Positions 62,330 to 64,000 of a stretch of 64,000 nt of DNA are shown one piece after another. Both the position numbers and the translations under genes were made by a program. The stretch spans positions 1 through 64,000 of the forward strand of contig JAWLFE010000010.1 of NCBI GenBank assembly GCA_041685735.1. Reading direction: 5' to 3'. The notes beneath the pieces were generated by a model. It worked only from the letters and a program-made list of their open reading frames with translations, searched no databases and was not told the origin of the DNA. Positions within the stretch are counted from its first letter, which is position 1. Each line of letters starts with the position of its first letter. The DNA is from CSSed11-175R1 sp041685735. Lineage in GTDB: Bacteria > Actinomycetota > Nitriliruptoria > Nitriliruptorales > Nitriliruptoraceae.

Positions 62330-62707
62330 CGACGCGCGCCATCGTCGAGGTCGAGCTGCCCGAACCTCGCGTCCTCGCGCGGCTGGGCGTTCAAGCAGCA
62401 GAACCCGATCTGCGTGTCCGTGCGGCAAGCTCCCGAACGCGTCGCCCTCCATACCGGCGGACTACCAGACCTCTGCCTCGAGGTAGCTGGCCACCGGCTG
62501 GCCGAACCCCATGGCACGGACGAAGATCCTGTCGATGTCCGCGGAGGTGGCGTCGTAGCCTCCGTCGAAGTCCACGCCACTGGACACGGTGAGCAGGTCC
62601 CGGGTGGTCGTGCCGGTATGGCTCGAGCCGGCGAACTCCGGGACGTAGGCGGGCACCTGGTCATCCAGGTCGTCGATGTGTCCATCCTCGATGGCGATGC
62701 CCACACC
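62330..62707 (-). pseudogene. Decayed serine hydrolase (beta-lactamase/NylB-like)
   Basis: Fragment from about 62707 down to 62330. It reads GVGIAIEDGHIDDLDDQVPA, then RDLLTVSSGVDFDGGYD and ASYLEAEVW, then an in-frame TAG (62462-62464), then GMEGDAFGSL in the same frame. A frameshift follows, and the frame moves to IGFCCLNAQPREDARFGQL. These are consecutive motifs of the serine-hydrolase family related to 6-aminohexanoate-dimer hydrolase. The SxxK nucleophile region is missing at the 5' side, and the C-terminus is gone. It sits between the ABC genes and the response regulator gene. Confidence 0.75.
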
Positions 62708-62768
62708 CTGCCCTGGTCGACACTGCACGGGGTCGTCGGCATCCCCCGAGCGGACACCTGATCCACCC

Positions 62769-63437
62769 TCAGCCGCCACCGACGCGGACGATGCCGTGTT
62801 CGTAGGCGTACACGACCGCCTGGACCCGGTCGCGTAGTGACAGCTTCGACAGCACCCGGCCGACATGCGTCTTGACCGTGGTCTCCGACACGAACAAGGT
62901 GCCGGCGATCTCCGCGTTCGAGCGCCCGCGGGCCAGCAGCCCCAGCACCTCGCGTTCCCGTTCGGTCAACGAAGCGAGCTCAGCGGGCGGCTCGCCCAGC
63001 GGTGTCGCGGCGGTGCCGTCGACGAACGCTGACACGACCCGCGAGGTGACCGATGGCGACAGCAACGCATCGCCAGATGCCACGGTCCGGACCGCCGCCA
63101 CCAGCTCCTCCGGGGGGGTGTCCTTCAACAGGAACCCGCTCGCCCCAGCGCGAAGCGCGTCGAACACGTACTGATCGAGGTCGAAGGTCGTCAGGATCAC
63201 GACCCGTGTCGATGAGCCGAGCCCGATGATGTCGCGGGTCGCCTCGATCCCGTCGCGGTGCGGCATCCGCACATCCATCAGCACGACGTCCGGTTGGTCG
63301 CGCCGCACCAGGTCGACACCGGCGATCCCATCACCGGCCTCCCCGACCACCTCGAGGTCATCTTCAGCGGCCAGGATCATGCGGAACCCTGCACGGACCA
63401 GATGCTGGTCGTCGACGATCGCCACCCGCAGGGTCAT
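62769..63437 (-). CDS. NarL-type response regulator (LiaR-like)
   Basis: 222 residues from the ATG at 63437 overlapping the kinase stop (ATGA). The receiver has IVDDQ, the phosphorylation Asp55 in VVLMDVRMPHRDG and LLKDTP. The LuxR-type output is LTEREREVLGLLARGRSNAEIA then TTVKTHVGRVLSKL. It belongs with the overlapping sensor kinase. The nearby FtsX/ATPase exporter is a likely target, as in LiaRS- and BceRS-like arrangements, although the decayed hydrolase separates them. Confidence 0.94.
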   Translation of the reverse strand: MTLRVAIVDDQHLVRAGFRMILAAEDDLEVVGEAGDGIAGVDLVRRDQPDVVLMDVRMPHRDGIEATRDIIGLGSSTRVVILTTFDLDQYVFDALRAGASGFLLKDTPPEELVAAVRTVASGDALLSPSVTSRVVSAFVDGTAATPLGEPPAELASLTEREREVLGLLARGRSNAEIAGTLFVSETTVKTHVGRVLSKLSLRDRVQAVVYAYEHGIVRVGGG

Positions 63438-64000
63438 GGACCCGCCTCCGCTGCCGGCACCTCGATCCGGTCGGGGGCGCCTGCGCGAACCGGCAGCGTC
63501 GCCCGCACGCGATAGCCGCCACCGGCTCGTCCCCCGACCTCGAGGTTGCCGTTGTACAGGCCCACCCGCTCCCGCATGCCGACCTGCCCACTGCCGGGGC
63601 CACCGTCGGCCCTCGGCCCGCGACCATCATCGGTGACCGTCACGCTCACCGCATCCTCGCTGTGGCTGATCGTGACCTCGACGGCGCGCACGGCGCCGGC
63701 GTGCCGGAGCACGTTGGTGAGCGCTTCCTGCACGATGCGGTAGGCGGTCACCTCGATACCGGGAGGCAGGGCGCGCGGCCGACCCTCGAGGCGCGATCTG
63801 ACCGGGAGGCCGGCCGCGGCCAGCCGATCGACCAGGTCGGGCACGTCGGCCAACGTCGGCTGGGGCGTCAGATCCTCGCCGGGCGCCTCATCACGGAGGA
63901 CCCCGACCATGCGACGAAGGTCAGACAGCGCCTCACGACCGATGGACTCGATCGAGGCCAGCGCGGCCTCCGCTCCCCCCGGATCCTTCGCCGCCACGCG
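63434..64000 (-). CDS. Sensor histidine kinase, C-terminal part (cut by window edge)
   Basis: About 188 residues are visible, and the frame remains open at the right edge. The visible part is the end of a HisKA_3 domain and the HATPase domain: SIGREALSDLRRMVGVLRDE, EALTNVLRHAG (N box), TDDGRGP (G1) and GMRERVGLYNGNLE. It is the cognate kinase of the coupled response regulator. The sensor domain lies outside the window. Confidence 0.9.
   Translation of the reverse strand, partial: RVAAKDPGGAEAALASIESIGREALSDLRRMVGVLRDEAPGEDLTPQPTLADVPDLVDRLAAAGLPVRSRLEGRPRALPPGIEVTAYRIVQEALTNVLRHAGAVRAVEVTISHSEDAVSVTVTDDGRGPRADGGPGSGQVGMRERVGLYNGNLEVGGRAGGGYRVRATLPVRAGAPDRIEVPAAEAGP

Noticed and set aside
62250..62342. 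30-aa hydrophobic ORF downstream of the hydrolase fossil
   Set aside because: No SD. The start lies within remnant codons of the decayed gene.

Overview
The window is a high-GC, gene-dense stretch of an actinobacterial chromosome. Pointers to actinobacteria are frequent GTG starts, many 1-14 nt start/stop overlaps (GTGA, ATGA, TTGA), a mycothiol-type DinB/maleylpyruvate-isomerase enzyme, LGFP repeats, a SARP/BTAD regulator and an S-layer-homology protein. The pair of genes for the osmolyte N-acetylglutaminylglutamine amide (NAGGN) and very acidic linkers in exported proteins suggest a salt- or alkali-tolerant lineage, perhaps near the Nitriliruptoria. The placement is inference. There is no plasmid, phage, IS element or CRISPR array. 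One short assembly gap flanked by homopolymers lies near 56.5 kb.

Layout. 0-4.8 kb: end of an MFS transporter, a MoxR-type AAA ATPase/VWA pair and a rhomboid protease. 4.8-12.1 kb: NAGGN synthetase and amidotransferase, glpD, an acetamidase-family protein and SURF1. 12.1-18.1 kb: glutamate dehydrogenase, then a four-gene operon of fatty-acid-modifying type (FAD oxidase, DUF1365, CFA synthase, CFA/coclaurine-N-methyltransferase-like enzyme) chained by GTGA overlaps. 18.1-25.5 kb: response regulator, histidine kinase and solute-binding lipoprotein, then a GNAT protein, a YczE-like membrane protein and an M23 peptidase. 25.8-38.5 kb: an AtuA-like protein, a SWIM/SNF2 helicase pair, a small protein preceded by 27-bp tandem repeats, CYTH-CHAD, hemolysin III, a broken c-di-GMP gene, an MFS protein and the GTPase TypA.

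39.0-44.0 kb is the most unusual locus. It is a reverse-strand operon with a MauE-like membrane protein, a MauD-like thioredoxin (CATC), a MauF/CcdA-like membrane protein, a small hypothetical protein, a Tat-exported 18-cysteine MauA-like domain fused to LGFP repeats, and an SLH protein. Two very small ORFs are stitched in by ATGA overlaps. A likely reading is a disulfide-assembly system for an exported, wall-associated cysteine-rich protein. It is not an ordinary methylamine dehydrogenase, because no heavy chain is present and the second cofactor tryptophan appears to be missing.

44.1-64 kb: a CAU-anticodon tRNA, an aldo/keto reductase, a MalT-like/BTAD regulator, DUF429, a PQQ-type sugar dehydrogenase lipoprotein, and two TetR regulators whose promoter regions share a GAAC-GCT-GTTC operator core. 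These are followed by an acyl-CoA dehydrogenase, the assembly gap, an EamA transporter, a thiamine-binding protein, EngB, and an FtsX/ATPase exporter next to a LiaRS-like two-component system. A decayed serine hydrolase lies between the exporter and the regulators. Start codons were chosen mainly from Shine-Dalgarno (SD) spacing and overlap with the upstream stop.
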